From NCBI RefSeq assembly GCF_041903755.1, contig NZ_JBBWVE010000016.1, positions 1 through 64,000 of the forward strand: DNA of 64,000 nucleotides. Direction: 5' to 3'. A program made the position numbers and the translations under genes. The notes below the pieces were generated by a model. That model did no database searches and was not told the DNA's origin. It saw only the letters and a list, made by a program, of their open reading frames with translations. This stretch comes from Thiocapsa roseilacustris (GTDB lineage: Bacteria; Pseudomonadota; Gammaproteobacteria; Chromatiales; Chromatiaceae). Shown piece after piece: positions 21,847 to 30,157 of the stretch (the stretch's first letter is position 1; every line of letters begins with the position of its first letter).

Positions 21847-23938
21847 TCACGCCGCGGCTCTGGCCTCGACCAGCTTCAGCACCTGCACCAACAGCTTCGC
21901 ATCCTCCAGTGAGAACACCCCGGTCACGCCCTGGTCATCGAAATCCGTGAAGGGGCTTTCGTAGATGCGGCGGGGATCCAAGAGGCCGCGTTCGGTGAGG
22001 TGGTCGATGATGAGATTGATGAACTCGATCTGATTGGCGGTCAGCTCTCGTCCATCGATGAAGCCGGCAAGGGCCTGTTTCGCGGCCTCGCGGTCCAGAC
22101 CGACCAGCGAGCGGATCAAGAGACCAATGCCGCCTTCGTTGCGGATGCGCTCCAAGTCCTCCGGACCGGCGATGCCCTCGTCCTCGAAATCGCTGTAGAC
22201 CGTCTTGCGCTCGCCCGGCTCGATCAGCTTGACCAGACTGCGCAGACGGCGGCGGAGGTGCTCGAGCATCGGCAGGGTGATGTCCTGCCAGTAGTCCTCG
22301 GTCTGCACCTCGGCGCTTAACTGCTGCCAAGCGGCTTTGTCCTGGTACTTCTCGACGAAGCGCCGCTTCGGGCGAACGATGAAGTTGTCCAGGCTCATGC
22401 CGGCAACCTCTTCATGGAGCCGTTCGGCAAGACCTGCACGCAGCGCCGACAACTCCTCCGTCGCAACTCCGACATCCTTGCCTTGAATCTAGCCGATGAG
22501 CTCGACGCGGGTCACGAACAGCCGCTCGCCCAAGGAGCGACCGAGCGCCCCGTCGGTGGTCTTGGGGTTCTGGTTGAAGAGCTCGAAGTTCTGGCAGAAA
22601 TCGAAGACCAGGAAGTGCTCCTTAATTGAACAGCCACTTGTTCAGCGCCGAGGCATCGACCTTGTCGGGGATGTCCCCGTCGTCCGTCCATTCCAGCGCA
22701 TCCCACTGCTCCTTCTCCTCGTCCGAGAGGTCGTCGTAGCGGATGCCTTCGCGCTGAAACTTCAGCGGTACCGAGACCGCGATCGGCGGTACCAGGAAGC
22801 CGTCGGCAACCGCTTCGTCCAGATCATAGGCGTCGGTCGGGGCACCTCGCTCCAGATCGAAGAGGCTGTAGGTGTCGCGATCGATCTCGTCGCGCGGCGT
22901 GGCGGTAAGCCCCACCAGATAGCTGTCGAAATAGTCGAAGATCGCCCGGTACTTGCGATAGACGGAACGGTGCGCCTCGTCGATCACGATCAGGCCGAAA
23001 TGCCCGGTGCCGTAGCCGTTGGTGAAGAAGAGGATCGATCGGCGCCGGTACTGCGCCTCCATGCAGTCGCCGTAGAGCTTCACCTGTTGCTGGCCTGCCC
23101 ATGCATCGCTCTTGGTGCGCTTGCTCTCGACCAGCGCGAGCGGCTTGCCGTCATCGCCCCAGAGCACGTTGTCAACGAACCCTTTGCCCGTCGCGTTCGG
23201 CATCCCGGTCACCGGAAACTCGCGGTCGCGCGCCTGATCGAGCGGCCAACCGGCCTCATTCAGCAAGAGGTCGATGAAGGCGTCTCGGGTTTGCGCCTCG
23301 TTGTAGTCGTGATCATCGGGGACGGCTTGATTGGCTTTCTTGGTCGCCTCGATCTGCACGCGGAGCGCCTGGATCTGCGCTTCCAGCTCGTCGCGCTGCC
23401 GCTGGGTCTGGAGGCGCGCGGCCTCGGCCTCTTCGCGGGCCTTCGCCTGCTTGGCATAATCCTCGGCGATGCTCTGCAAGCGCGCAAGCGTCGTCGCCTC
23501 GACCATCTGCGTCTTCGGCAGGGCGTCGGCTGAGAACTGCAAGCCTGCTTCGGGCTTCTTGCCCTTGGCGTAGGTGCGAACCAGCCAGTAGGAAAAATGA
23601 AACAGCTCGCGCAGGGCGACGGTCGCCGTGTTCTCGGACACCGCGCGGCTGTCGTGGACGGCGCGATTGCCGAAATCCTTGATGAGCCGGGCCTTGGTCA
23701 CGAGCGCGTTGCCGACCAACTGGAGGAAGGTGGCCTCGTGGATCAGCGCCGAGAGCGCCGTGCCGTAGGGGCTGCGCAGCGACCCGTCGTGCTGATACAT
23801 CCAGCCGACGGCGGTTTCCAGGGCGAGCCGGGTATAGAAGCAAGCCGCCCGCGGATCAGAGCGTGCCAATGTCTCCGCCTGGCCCGCGTGCTCGAAGACT
23901 GCCGCGAATTCTGCTTGGAGGAAGGCGAATTGAGACAT
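21847..23938 (-). pseudogene. hsdR: Type I restriction endonuclease HsdR, decayed
   Basis: N-terminal (MSQFAFLQAEFAAVFEHAGQ, residues 1-250), DEAH (FGLIVIDEAHRSVYRKY) and C-terminal parts of an HsdR subunit are present, but pieces are missing. Near 23005 the sequence jumps in frame from FFTNGYGTG to the DEAH motif, so Walker A and the first helicase motifs are lost. At about 22622, after ALNKWLFN, a second deletion with a frameshift joins to EHFLVFDFCQN, removing helicase motifs IV-VI. An in-frame TAG then follows VTRVELIG (about 22491). The C-terminal 200 residues continue in the same frame to 21847. The total of about 690 codons compares with over 1000 in intact relatives. It cannot make an active translocase. 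Confidence 0.85.
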
Positions 23939-23975
23939 GGCGGCATGCTGCTTGATCAGCGTTGAGGCAACACGA

Positions 23976-24386
23976 CTATGCAGCAGACTCGATCAGTGTG
24001 ACACGATGCGTGAGTCCTAACTGATTGGCGCGCTTTTGAATACCCTGGTCAAGTGTCGCCAAACCGATGACTGGACCGGCCAGAGCCAGATGCAGCGCGT
24101 CGGCAAAGTCCATACCCTGCTCATACCAGTTCAGCGCATCGGCGACCTGCGGGCCGTGCTCGACTTGCACGGTCGGCAGCCCTGACACATGCCGAAGGCG
24201 CTCTGCGACGATCGCCGGTTCGAGCGCGTAACCGCGTTTCGATCCCATCACCTAAACCGCTTCGAGGACCACGGTGGGCAGGAGCAGGCAGCGATTCGCG
24301 CGAATGAACTGAGCCGCCAAGCGCGCCTGATGGGGGTCATCCTTGATCGCGTAGCGGATGATCAGGTTGGTATCCAGCGCGATCAT
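23976..24386 (-). pseudogene. VapC-like PIN-domain toxin with internal TAG
   Basis: The frame starts MIALDTNLIIRYAIKDDPHQ, the usual PIN N-terminus with its first acidic residue, and continues to TLIESAA, 136 codons in all. After LLLPTVVLEAV there is a TAG where related proteins have Trp, followed in frame by VMGSKRGYALEPA; a single TGG-to-TAG change explains it. Later conserved parts (GMDFADALHLALA with the acidic FADALH, and IGLATLDQGIQKRA) are intact. The ATG overlaps the antitoxin stop (ATGA at 24383-24386). The toxin is presumably inactive unless the stop codon is read through. Confidence 0.8.
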
Positions 24387-24619
24387 CGCGCCTCGCCTCC
24401 TTCCCAGTCGATCGCCTCGCGCATCTGCTCCAGCGAGAGCGGCTGACCGTGATAGACGGACGGGGCGTCGTCAGACTCGAATTCCGTCGGCGCAAAGTCA
24501 GTCCCGGCGGTATCGATGCGGTGCCGGGTCAAGAGGAAATCCAGAAACTCTGCGAGCGCGATCCGCCCTGGCTCGTCGAGGATCCGCGCCTTTTGGTAAA
24601 TCTCTTCAGCGTTGATCAT
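24383..24619 (-). CDS. VapB-like antitoxin partner (78 aa)
   Basis: A 78-residue acidic protein starting MINAEEIYQKARILDEPGRI, resembling small proteins encoded upstream of PIN toxins. It ends ADWEGGEAR-like (AIDWEGGEAR) and overlaps the toxin start by ATGA. It should bind and neutralise the PIN toxin. Since the toxin gene carries a nonsense codon, the pair may be dying or held silent. It is placed inside the broken type I restriction locus. Confidence 0.65.
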   Translation of the reverse strand: MINAEEIYQKARILDEPGRIALAEFLDFLLTRHRIDTAGTDFAPTEFESDDAPSVYHGQPLSLEQMREAIDWEGGEAR

Positions 24620-24620
24620 G

Positions 24621-25202
24621 TCATCCTACCCGATCGTCTCGCTCGCAGATGTGGTGAGGGGAGCGTCGAAGTCGTCCGACACCCGATGCGCGCCGACGGC
24701 CTTTTTCGTCACTCCGGCTACTTCGGCGGGCGACGTGCGTCGACAGGCCATCTTGGCCTGATCTCGTTCCCACGCTCCAGCGTGGGAATGCGGTCCAGCC
24801 GCTCCAGCGGCCCGTGTTCCTGATACGCGACGCTGGAGCGTCGGGACTTGCTTCTACGCCGGAGCGTGGGAGCAAGAGAGAAAAAGGCATGTGTCGCACC
24901 ATCAGGGCCGAACGGTCCAGCCCTTCCGTTTTCTCGACCTCCGGATGGACGGCACCATGAGCAATCAGGTGAAAGGCGGCGCACTCTTCCGGCTCTATGC
25001 CCCGGCTCCGCAGATTCCTGCGCAAGGCGTTCTGGGTCTTCGTAAAGCCGAGGTGCTGGCCCATGCGGTAATAAGGTTCGGTCGCGTGCGGGCTGGAGTT
25101 GTCTCCGGTGCGACCGACATAAAGCATTTCTCCCTTGGGCGTCTCCATCTGCCAGACATAGAGCCAGAAGCCGCGCTGAAGCATCGGCCCCGGTAATGTC
25201 AT
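24621..25202 (-). pseudogene. GIY-YIG-like gene truncated by a repeat
   Basis: The N-terminal 85 residues contain FWLYVWQMETPKGEMLYVGR followed by a conserved-looking SSPHATEPYYRMGQHLGF. The order Y-V-W ... Y-V-G-R is that of GIY-YIG-like nuclease-fold proteins, which often accompany restriction or toxin loci. After HPEVEKTEGLDR the similarity ends, and the frame runs through repeat E (about 24760-24880) into unrelated sequence. The original C-terminus seems to have been replaced, so the product is probably non-functional. Start taken at MTLPGPMLQRG. Confidence 0.55.
24760..24880. repeat. Interspersed repeat E (GCTCCAGCG type)
   Basis: CCCACGCTCCAGCGTGGG is a perfect palindrome, followed by GCCGCTCCAGCGGC and by CGACGCTGGAGCG and GGAGCGTGGGAGC. 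Repeats of this type are common between genes of gammaproteobacteria. A relative is at 29060-29115. Here it lies inside the former coding region of the GIY-YIG-like gene. Confidence 0.75.
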
Positions 25203-25229
25203 CCTGCATGTGGAAGGAGACGCCATGTC

Positions 25230-26325
25230 CTATAACTCCCCTCGAAAGGATCGGTGTTGGACGCAGGAAAAGAGGTTTGCCAGATACAAATACGACCTAC
25301 TGCTCTGACTGCTTAGAAGATCTATTCCACCCAAGCGACGTTCGAACAGCTCTTGTTCATGTTTCGGGGGCAGCGGGATTTCGACGCAGGCCAATGTTTG
25401 ACGTGTTATTTGTGGCTGCGCGGAGCCTGTAATTGCGTCATCAACACCTCTGACCCGCAAAGCCCACTCAAGATATCGTAATCCAACATTCGTGTTGTCT
25501 AGGTCATCTAGCGCCATGGCATTACCCGTCACATACGAAAAAGGATCACATACGTTGATGGTTCCACAGGTCGCTCCTCGGCAAGTGATAAGAACAGTAA
25601 CTTGTTCATGGTTGTATTCTCTATAAAAACCGATCTTACCGTTTGCGCCATAGACGAGATAACCATGTTCTTCCATTTCGCTAGAGGGTATGGTTTTCCA
25701 CTGCTTTGGCCGACAAAAAAGTGATAGTGGCACTTTTTCATATTGAGCTAGCCATCGTTCACGACTCCCAAACATCTCATAGAAAATCGCCTGCCCGAGG
25801 GAGTTGAGCCGGTCGATGGCGCGCTGCCGCAGGCGGCGCAGGCTATCGGCCTGATCGAGGATTGCCGCGATACGCTTTTGCTCTTCTAGTGGTGGGAGGG
25901 GGATTTTTAGTTCTTGAAACTTTGACTTAGAAATGATCGGAACAGTCGTCGCTGGTGCTAATTGCTCAAGAAGCGGTTTCAATCTTCTGCAAGCGTAATA
26001 TCCGTACCTTGGGTAGATGGTCTTTCGATCAAACACAACGGAGTTGATTTGCTGGTTGGTGGCAAGCTCGCGGGCTGCAAAGCCAACTTTGCCGAGAGAG
26101 CCTATGCAACAAACCATTACCGAACCAGGGGGAACAGTATTCAGAAAACCTGCACCCTTATCAGTAAGCGTTCTCGGAGTTTCCTCTATGGGACCATCCG
26201 CATCAAGCTCAGTCGGGGTCACAAAAGGAATCGCCCCCCCCGAAATTCCAAGGATCAGATGTTGGTGGTGTCTTACCCGTTACAACTTTCCCAACCTCTT
26301 TTAAAGATATCATAGGCCAACTCAT
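25230..26325 (-). pseudogene. hsdS: Type I specificity subunit HsdS, out of frame at a G8 tract
   Basis: The ATG at 26325-26323 overlaps the hsdM stop (ATGA), and the N-terminus MSWPMISLKEVGKVVTGKTP is a typical HsdS target-recognition start. After DPWNF the frame meets eight Gs (complement of 26234-26241). Seven would give GGAIPFVTPTEL and join the remaining 330 codons in frame; eight cause early termination. The rest shows two target-recognition halves separated by a conserved helix (PLPPLEEQKRIAAILDQADS, repeated as PLPPKHEQELFERRLGG near the end). The second half reads GTINVCDPFSYVTGNAMALD. It may be a phase-variable off state rather than simple decay. Confidence 0.8.
26234..26241. repeat. 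Eight-base homopolymer (poly-C/poly-G) in hsdS
   Basis: Eight Cs on the plus strand (Gs in the hsdS message) sit at codon 30 of the specificity subunit. The tract length sets the reading frame: 7 or 10 would be in frame, 8 is out. Tracts of this kind in restriction-modification genes are classical slipped-strand switches. Confidence 0.7.
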
Positions 26326-27864
26326 CCCAATATCTTCTCTAGCCGCGTCAGCCCTGCCGAAATCTCCCCCTCGATCTCGCGCAACTCGCGGATGATGTCG
26401 GCGGGCGCGTCGTGCTCGACATGCTCATGCTCGACCTTGCTTATAGCGGTTAAGTGACAGGTCATAACTGCCGGTGGCGGCAATCTCCGCCTTCGGCACG
26501 GAGAAACTCTGCGCGGTGCGAGGACGCTCCCGTTCGCTGCTCTCGCGCTGTTTCCATCTTGCCAGCACATCGGGCAGGTTGTTCTTGCCGTGCTCGTCTT
26601 TGCCGAGGGCTTCGCGCGGAACCGCCCCGAGCCTCTCGGGCGACAGCAGCGGCGTGCGCTTGTCGTCGAGCGAGTAGCCGTCGGCCTGCACGTCGTAGAA
26701 CCAGACCTGATCGGTTCCGCCCACGCCGGTCTTGGTGAAGAACAGGATCGCAGTCGAGACACCGGCATAGGGCCGGAAGACGCCGGATGGCAGCTTGACC
26801 ACGGCATCGAGCTTGTGGTCTTCGACCAGCATCCGACGCAGTGCCTGGTGGGCCTTGGATGAGCCGAACAGCACGCCGTCGGGCACGATGACGGCGGCCC
26901 GGCCTCCGGTCTTCAGGAGCCTCAGGAAGAGCGCCAGAAACAGAAGCTCGGTCTTCTTGGTCTTGACGATTTTTTGCAGATCCTTGGCCGTGCTTTCGTA
27001 GTCGAGCGATCCGGCAAAGGGCGGATTGGCGAGGACCAGAGAGTAGGTCCCGGCATCGGCGGTGTGATCCTGGGCGAGGCTGTCGCGGTAGGTCACGTTG
27101 GCGTTCTCGACGCCGTGCAGGATCATGTTCATCGCCCCGATGCGCAGCATGGTTGCGTCGAAATCGAAGCCGTGGAACAGCCCCTCGTGGAAGTGGCGGC
27201 GCTGCCGCTCGTTGCGGAACACCCTGGATGATGGGCGCGCAAATACTCCCCGACGGCGACCGGGAAGCCGAATGTCCCGGCGGCCGGGTCGCACATCACA
27301 TCATCAGGCGTTGGCTCGACCATCTCGACCATGAGCTGGATGAAGTGGCGCGGCGTGCGGAACTGACCGTTCTGCCCGGCAGAGGCGATCTTGCCGAGCA
27401 TGTAGTCGTAAAGGGTCGCCCTTGGTGTCCCGGTCATCCATCGGAACCTGATCCAGCATCTCGACCGCCTTGGCAAGCAGGGCGGGATTGCTGAAGCCCA
27501 GGCGCGCATCGCGCATGTGGCGGCCATAGCTGGAGCCTTCCTCGCCCAGCGTGCGCAGGAAGGGAAAGACGTGATCGGCGACCACATCTATCATCCGCCG
27601 CGGCTCGAAGTGCTTGAAGCGCGACCACCGCATGTCCTCGTAGGCGCAGCCTTTGTCGTCCTTGCCCAGCGGAAAGATCCGCCGATCCATCGGGATGCCG
27701 AGGGTCTGCGATTTGTTCTCCTCCAGGGTGTGCAGGTCGTCGAGGCGCTTGATGAACAGCAGGTAGGTGATCTGCTCGATCACCGAGAGCGGGTTGGAGA
27801 CCCCGCCGGACCAGAAGGCATTCCAGATTTGATCGACCTGGTTGCGGATGTCACCTGTCAGCAT
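26322..27864 (-). pseudogene. hsdM: Type I modification methylase HsdM with three frameshifts
   Basis: The N-terminal HsdM helical domain (DQIWNAFWSGGVSNPLSVIE, then ITYLLFIKRLDDLH), SAM-binding motif I (CDPAAGTFGF), catalytic motif IV (LANPPFAGSLDYE) and C-terminal IIRELREIEGEISAGL are all present, but in three shifted frames. Shifts lie near 27420 (an extra C in the stretch encoding DTKGD/LYDYMLG), near 27230 (a missing G between YLRAHHPG and VFRNERQ) and near 26440 (between LNRYK and VEHEHVEH). Order hsdM-hsdS with ATGA overlap is normal. Three indels in one gene indicate real loss, though homopolymer sequencing errors cannot be excluded for the first two. Confidence 0.85.
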
Positions 27865-27971
27865 GGTCTTCGTCGTCCTTCTATTCAGTCTTGGCCAAGA
27901 TACCCTGCCTGCCGGTGGTCGGCCGGCTCAGTCTGCCCCGACGGGACTCTGACGTCTCGGTCACCGGGCCG

Positions 27972-28093
27972 CGAGGGTCGTCTTAGGCGAATACCGGAAA
28001 CCCTCATACCAACGGCGTAGGTTGTGCCGAGCCGTGCGAGGCACAACCAACCGTCGGCGCAAGTTGTGCTTCCTATCGTCAGCACAACCTACG
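27972..28093. repeat. Interspersed repeat A, copy 2 (double hairpin)
   Basis: Two adjacent hairpins, GGTTGTGCC/GGCACAACC and AAGTTGTGCT/AGCACAACCT, cover 28018-28093. A further 45 bases (CTTAGGCGAATACCGGAAA) match the far end of copy 3 at 61781-61921 in inverted orientation. The copy forms the right edge of the defense island, between hsdM and the methyltransferase gene. No gene lies in 27865-28128. Confidence 0.8.
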
Positions 28094-28128
28094 GGTATGG
28101 AAGTTTGCGGAAATCACCTTACGGCGTC

Positions 28129-28788
28129 TCAGGGACGCGGCTCCAGCTTCCACACATGCTCGGCGAGCGCGGTGAGGCCGCGTCGGCGAAAGTTCGGTGA
28201 CTCGTCGATCACGTCGAAACTCGCCAGCGGCTCGATGTTGTAGCGGTCCCCGAAGCGCGCTTGCACCTCGTCGCGACCGACCGAGAAGGGCGGGCCGGAC
28301 ATCTCGGCCTGATCGTATTCGAGCGTGATCAGAAGGCTCTTTGCGGTCGCGGGCACGATGGTCTTGAAGTGCTCGGCGTAGGCCGGGCGCATCTGCGGGG
28401 GGAGGGCGATCAGCGAGGCGCGATCGAAGACGGCGCCGACGCCTTCCAAATGTGCAGGCGTGAGGTCGAAGTAGTCGCCCACGAGCACCCGTAGCTCGTC
28501 GACCGCGTAGGTGCGAAACGGCGGTGTCTCCGTCACGCGCGGTTCCAGACCGTTTTCGGCGAAGAGTTCCTTCACCCCCAGCTCGCTGATCTCCACCCCG
28601 ACGACACCGTGGCCCCGGCTGGCGAGCCAGAGGAGGTCGAGTGTCTTGCCGCAGAGCGGGACGAAGACCAGGGTCTCGGGTACGAGCCCGAGACCGGGCC
28701 AAAAGTCTTGGAGATGCACGTTGATCTCGGGGAGATGCCAGCCGATCTCGCCATGTTTCCAACGGTCGAGCCAGAATTCAGGGGTCAT
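28129..28788 (-). CDS. tpm: Thiopurine S-methyltransferase family protein
   Basis: A 219-residue TPMT-family SAM-dependent methyltransferase. It starts MTPEFWLDRWKHGEIGWH, the typical N-terminus, followed by FVPLCGKTLDLLWLASRGH (SAM motif I), VVGVEISELGVKELF and a later FDRASLIALPPQMR. Family members methylate thiols or selenium/tellurium compounds and can confer tellurite or selenite tolerance. Length and motifs indicate a complete gene. The start is at 28788; the upstream extension in frame is non-coding. It stands alone between repeat A and a repeat-rich gap. Confidence 0.9.
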   Translation of the reverse strand: MTPEFWLDRWKHGEIGWHLPEINVHLQDFWPGLGLVPETLVFVPLCGKTLDLLWLASRGHGVVGVEISELGVKELFAENGLEPRVTETPPFRTYAVDELRVLVGDYFDLTPAHLEGVGAVFDRASLIALPPQMRPAYAEHFKTIVPATAKSLLITLEYDQAEMSGPPFSVGRDEVQARFGDRYNIEPLASFDVIDESPNFRRRGLTALAEHVWKLEPRP

Positions 28789-29148
28789 GGGGGAAGTGGT
28801 GAGTGGTGAGTGAAGAGTCGTGAGCAGGGGGCTGACGGGATCGGGATCAGCGCGTGTCGTGTCGATCGCCGAGGCAGCGCGAGTGCGATTCGCGTGACAG
28901 ACACGGCCCACGCCGAGGGTTTGTCCCGAGACCCGACGGAGGATTGTACGCCGATTGCGGCATGGAGACCTTCACCGGCGAGATCAAGTGCGGCCCGCTC
29001 GCCAGCGCAGTCTGAAGACCGACTGTCTGGATGCCTCCGACCGGTACGCCAGCCGTCCTGTCGCTCCGGCGGCCCGTGCTGCGGATGCGACGCTGGAGCG
29101 TGGGAGCAAGGAAGATCGGGCAGGCCATTCCACGCCGAGCGCGAATCC
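28789..29148. other. Repeat-rich gap without a gene
   Basis: No convincing gene is visible. It includes a GTGAGTGGTGAGTGAAG-type simple repeat just upstream of the methyltransferase gene and a repeat E relative at 29060-29115. Confidence 0.5.
29060..29115. repeat. Repeat E relative
   Basis: CGCTCCGGCGGCCCGTGCTG and GACGCTGGAGCGTGGGAGCA match the second half of the element at 24760-24880 (GCTCCAGCGGCCCGTG and CGACGCTGGAGCG), with a short divergent interval. Confidence 0.6.
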
Positions 29149-29172
29149 AAAAAAACCCGCTTGCGCGGGCTT
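29149..29172 (-). terminator. Intrinsic terminator of rpmB-rpmG
   Basis: On the minus strand, AAGCCCGC and GCGGGTTT pair around GCAA, followed by a run of seven Ts. This is a standard rho-independent terminator about 70 bases beyond the L33 gene. Confidence 0.85.
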
Positions 29173-29239
29173 GTTCTCAAGTGCCGACACGGGCGCTGCG
29201 ACGCGGTAAGTGTCGAAGGCTCGGCAGCAATGGAAGGCG

Positions 29240-29407
29240 CTACTTGATCTTGCCTTCCTTATACATGACGTGCTGGCGGATGACGGGATCGAACTTCTTG
29301 ATCTCCATCTTGCCGGGCTGATTGCGTTTGTTCTTGGTGGTCGTATAAAAGTGACCGGTACCGGCACTGGAATTGAGCCGGATTTTATCGCGTGCTGCCT
29401 TGGCCAT
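29240..29407 (-). CDS. rpmG: Ribosomal protein L33
   Basis: A 55-residue L33 protein: MAKAARDKIRLNSSAGTGHF, then YTTTKNKRNQPGKMEIKKFD and an end in YKEGKIK. It lacks the zinc-binding Cys pairs of C+ paralogs, so it is the zinc-independent form. It is downstream of rpmB, with a 14-base gap and the usual rpmB-rpmG order, and a T-rich terminator follows. It is a component of the large ribosomal subunit. Confidence 0.95.
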   Translation of the reverse strand: MAKAARDKIRLNSSAGTGHFYTTTKNKRNQPGKMEIKKFDPVIRQHVMYKEGKIK

Positions 29408-29421
29408 GGTATGCCCTCCGG

Positions 29422-29658
29422 TTAGACCTTATCGCCGCGTGCACGGATCTCGCCCAGCACGGTATCGATACCGCGCTTGTCGATGATGCGCATGCCCTTC
29501 GTGGAGACCCGCAGCTTGACCCAGCGCTTCTCGCTCTCGACCCAAAACCGGTGGTCGTGGAGATTGGGCAGAAAACGCCGCTTCGTTCTGTTGTTCGCGT
29601 GCGAGACGTTATTGCCGGTAATCGGGCGCTTACCGGTGACCTGGCATACCTTGGACAT
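29422..29658 (-). CDS. rpmB: Ribosomal protein L28
   Basis: A 78-residue L28: MSKVCQVTGKRPITGNNVSH, then RRFLPNLHDHRFWVESEKRW and LRVSTKGMRIIDKRGIDTVL. Length and sequence are standard. First gene of the rpmB-rpmG pair; its promoter should lie in 29659-29750, divergent from the tRNA-Cys gene. Confidence 0.97.
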   Translation of the reverse strand: MSKVCQVTGKRPITGNNVSHANNRTKRRFLPNLHDHRFWVESEKRWVKLRVSTKGMRIIDKRGIDTVLGEIRARGDKV

Positions 29659-29803
29659 GGCGGAATCCCTAGAATTCGGAGGTCGTGCTTCGGGGTAGAA
29701 AGAAGCGGAAAGCTAACATGTTTTCGCGATTCGACGCAACGCAAAATTCCTTGTCGTCGTCATCACCCCGCGTGCGCATGCGTTTCTCGGCCGCCGCAAG
29801 ACC

Positions 29804-29832
29804 GTGACAACCGGGTGCAGCACGACTATACT
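29804..29832 (+). promoter_or_regulatory. Sigma-70-type promoter for tRNA-Cys
   Basis: A -35 box GTGACA (29804-29809), a 17-base spacer and a -10 box TATACT (29827-29832) end ten bases before the tRNA gene. Spacing and similarity to TTGACA/TATAAT are good. Confidence 0.7.
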
Positions 29833-29842
29833 TCCCGGCTCG

Positions 29843-29916
29843 GGCTGAGTGGCAGAGTGGTCATGCAGCGGCCTGCAAAGCCGTGCACCCCGGTTCGATT
29901 CCGGGCTCAGCCTCCA
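29843..29916 (+). tRNA. tRNA-Cys (anticodon GCA)
   Basis: A 74-base cloverleaf with acceptor stem GGCTGAG/CTCAGCC, anticodon loop CTGCAAA (GCA), T-arm GGTTCGATTCC, discriminator T and encoded CCA. Confidence 0.95.
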
Positions 29917-30053
29917 TCATCAACCCCCGCAGGTACCCTTCTCGGAACTCTTCGTCGGTTGTCGACTCGGACGGTGTCGCCCCTTGTCGCAACTAAGGAT
30001 CGAATGACGCACCGATCGGCGGACTCAGCCGGCAACCGTAAGCCTCACGCCGC

Positions 30054-30138
30054 GCCCGGGTGGCGAAATTGGTAGACGCAAGGGACTTAAAATCCCTCAG
30101 GGCAACCTATGCGGGTTCGAGTCCCGCCCCGGGCACCA
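30054..30138 (+). tRNA. tRNA-Leu (anticodon TAA)
   Basis: An 85-base class II tRNA with acceptor stem GCCCGGG/CCCGGGC, anticodon arm GGGACTTAAAATCCC (TAA), long variable arm, T-arm GGTTCGAGTCC and encoded CCA. The adaptor gene of the efflux operon begins 19 bases later. Confidence 0.95.
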
Positions 30139-30157
30139 TCCCTCTTCGGACGGACTC

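Noticed and set aside
26322..27864. Three separate small methyltransferase-like genes
   Set aside because: The three frames together make one collinear HsdM protein. They are best read as one frameshifted gene.
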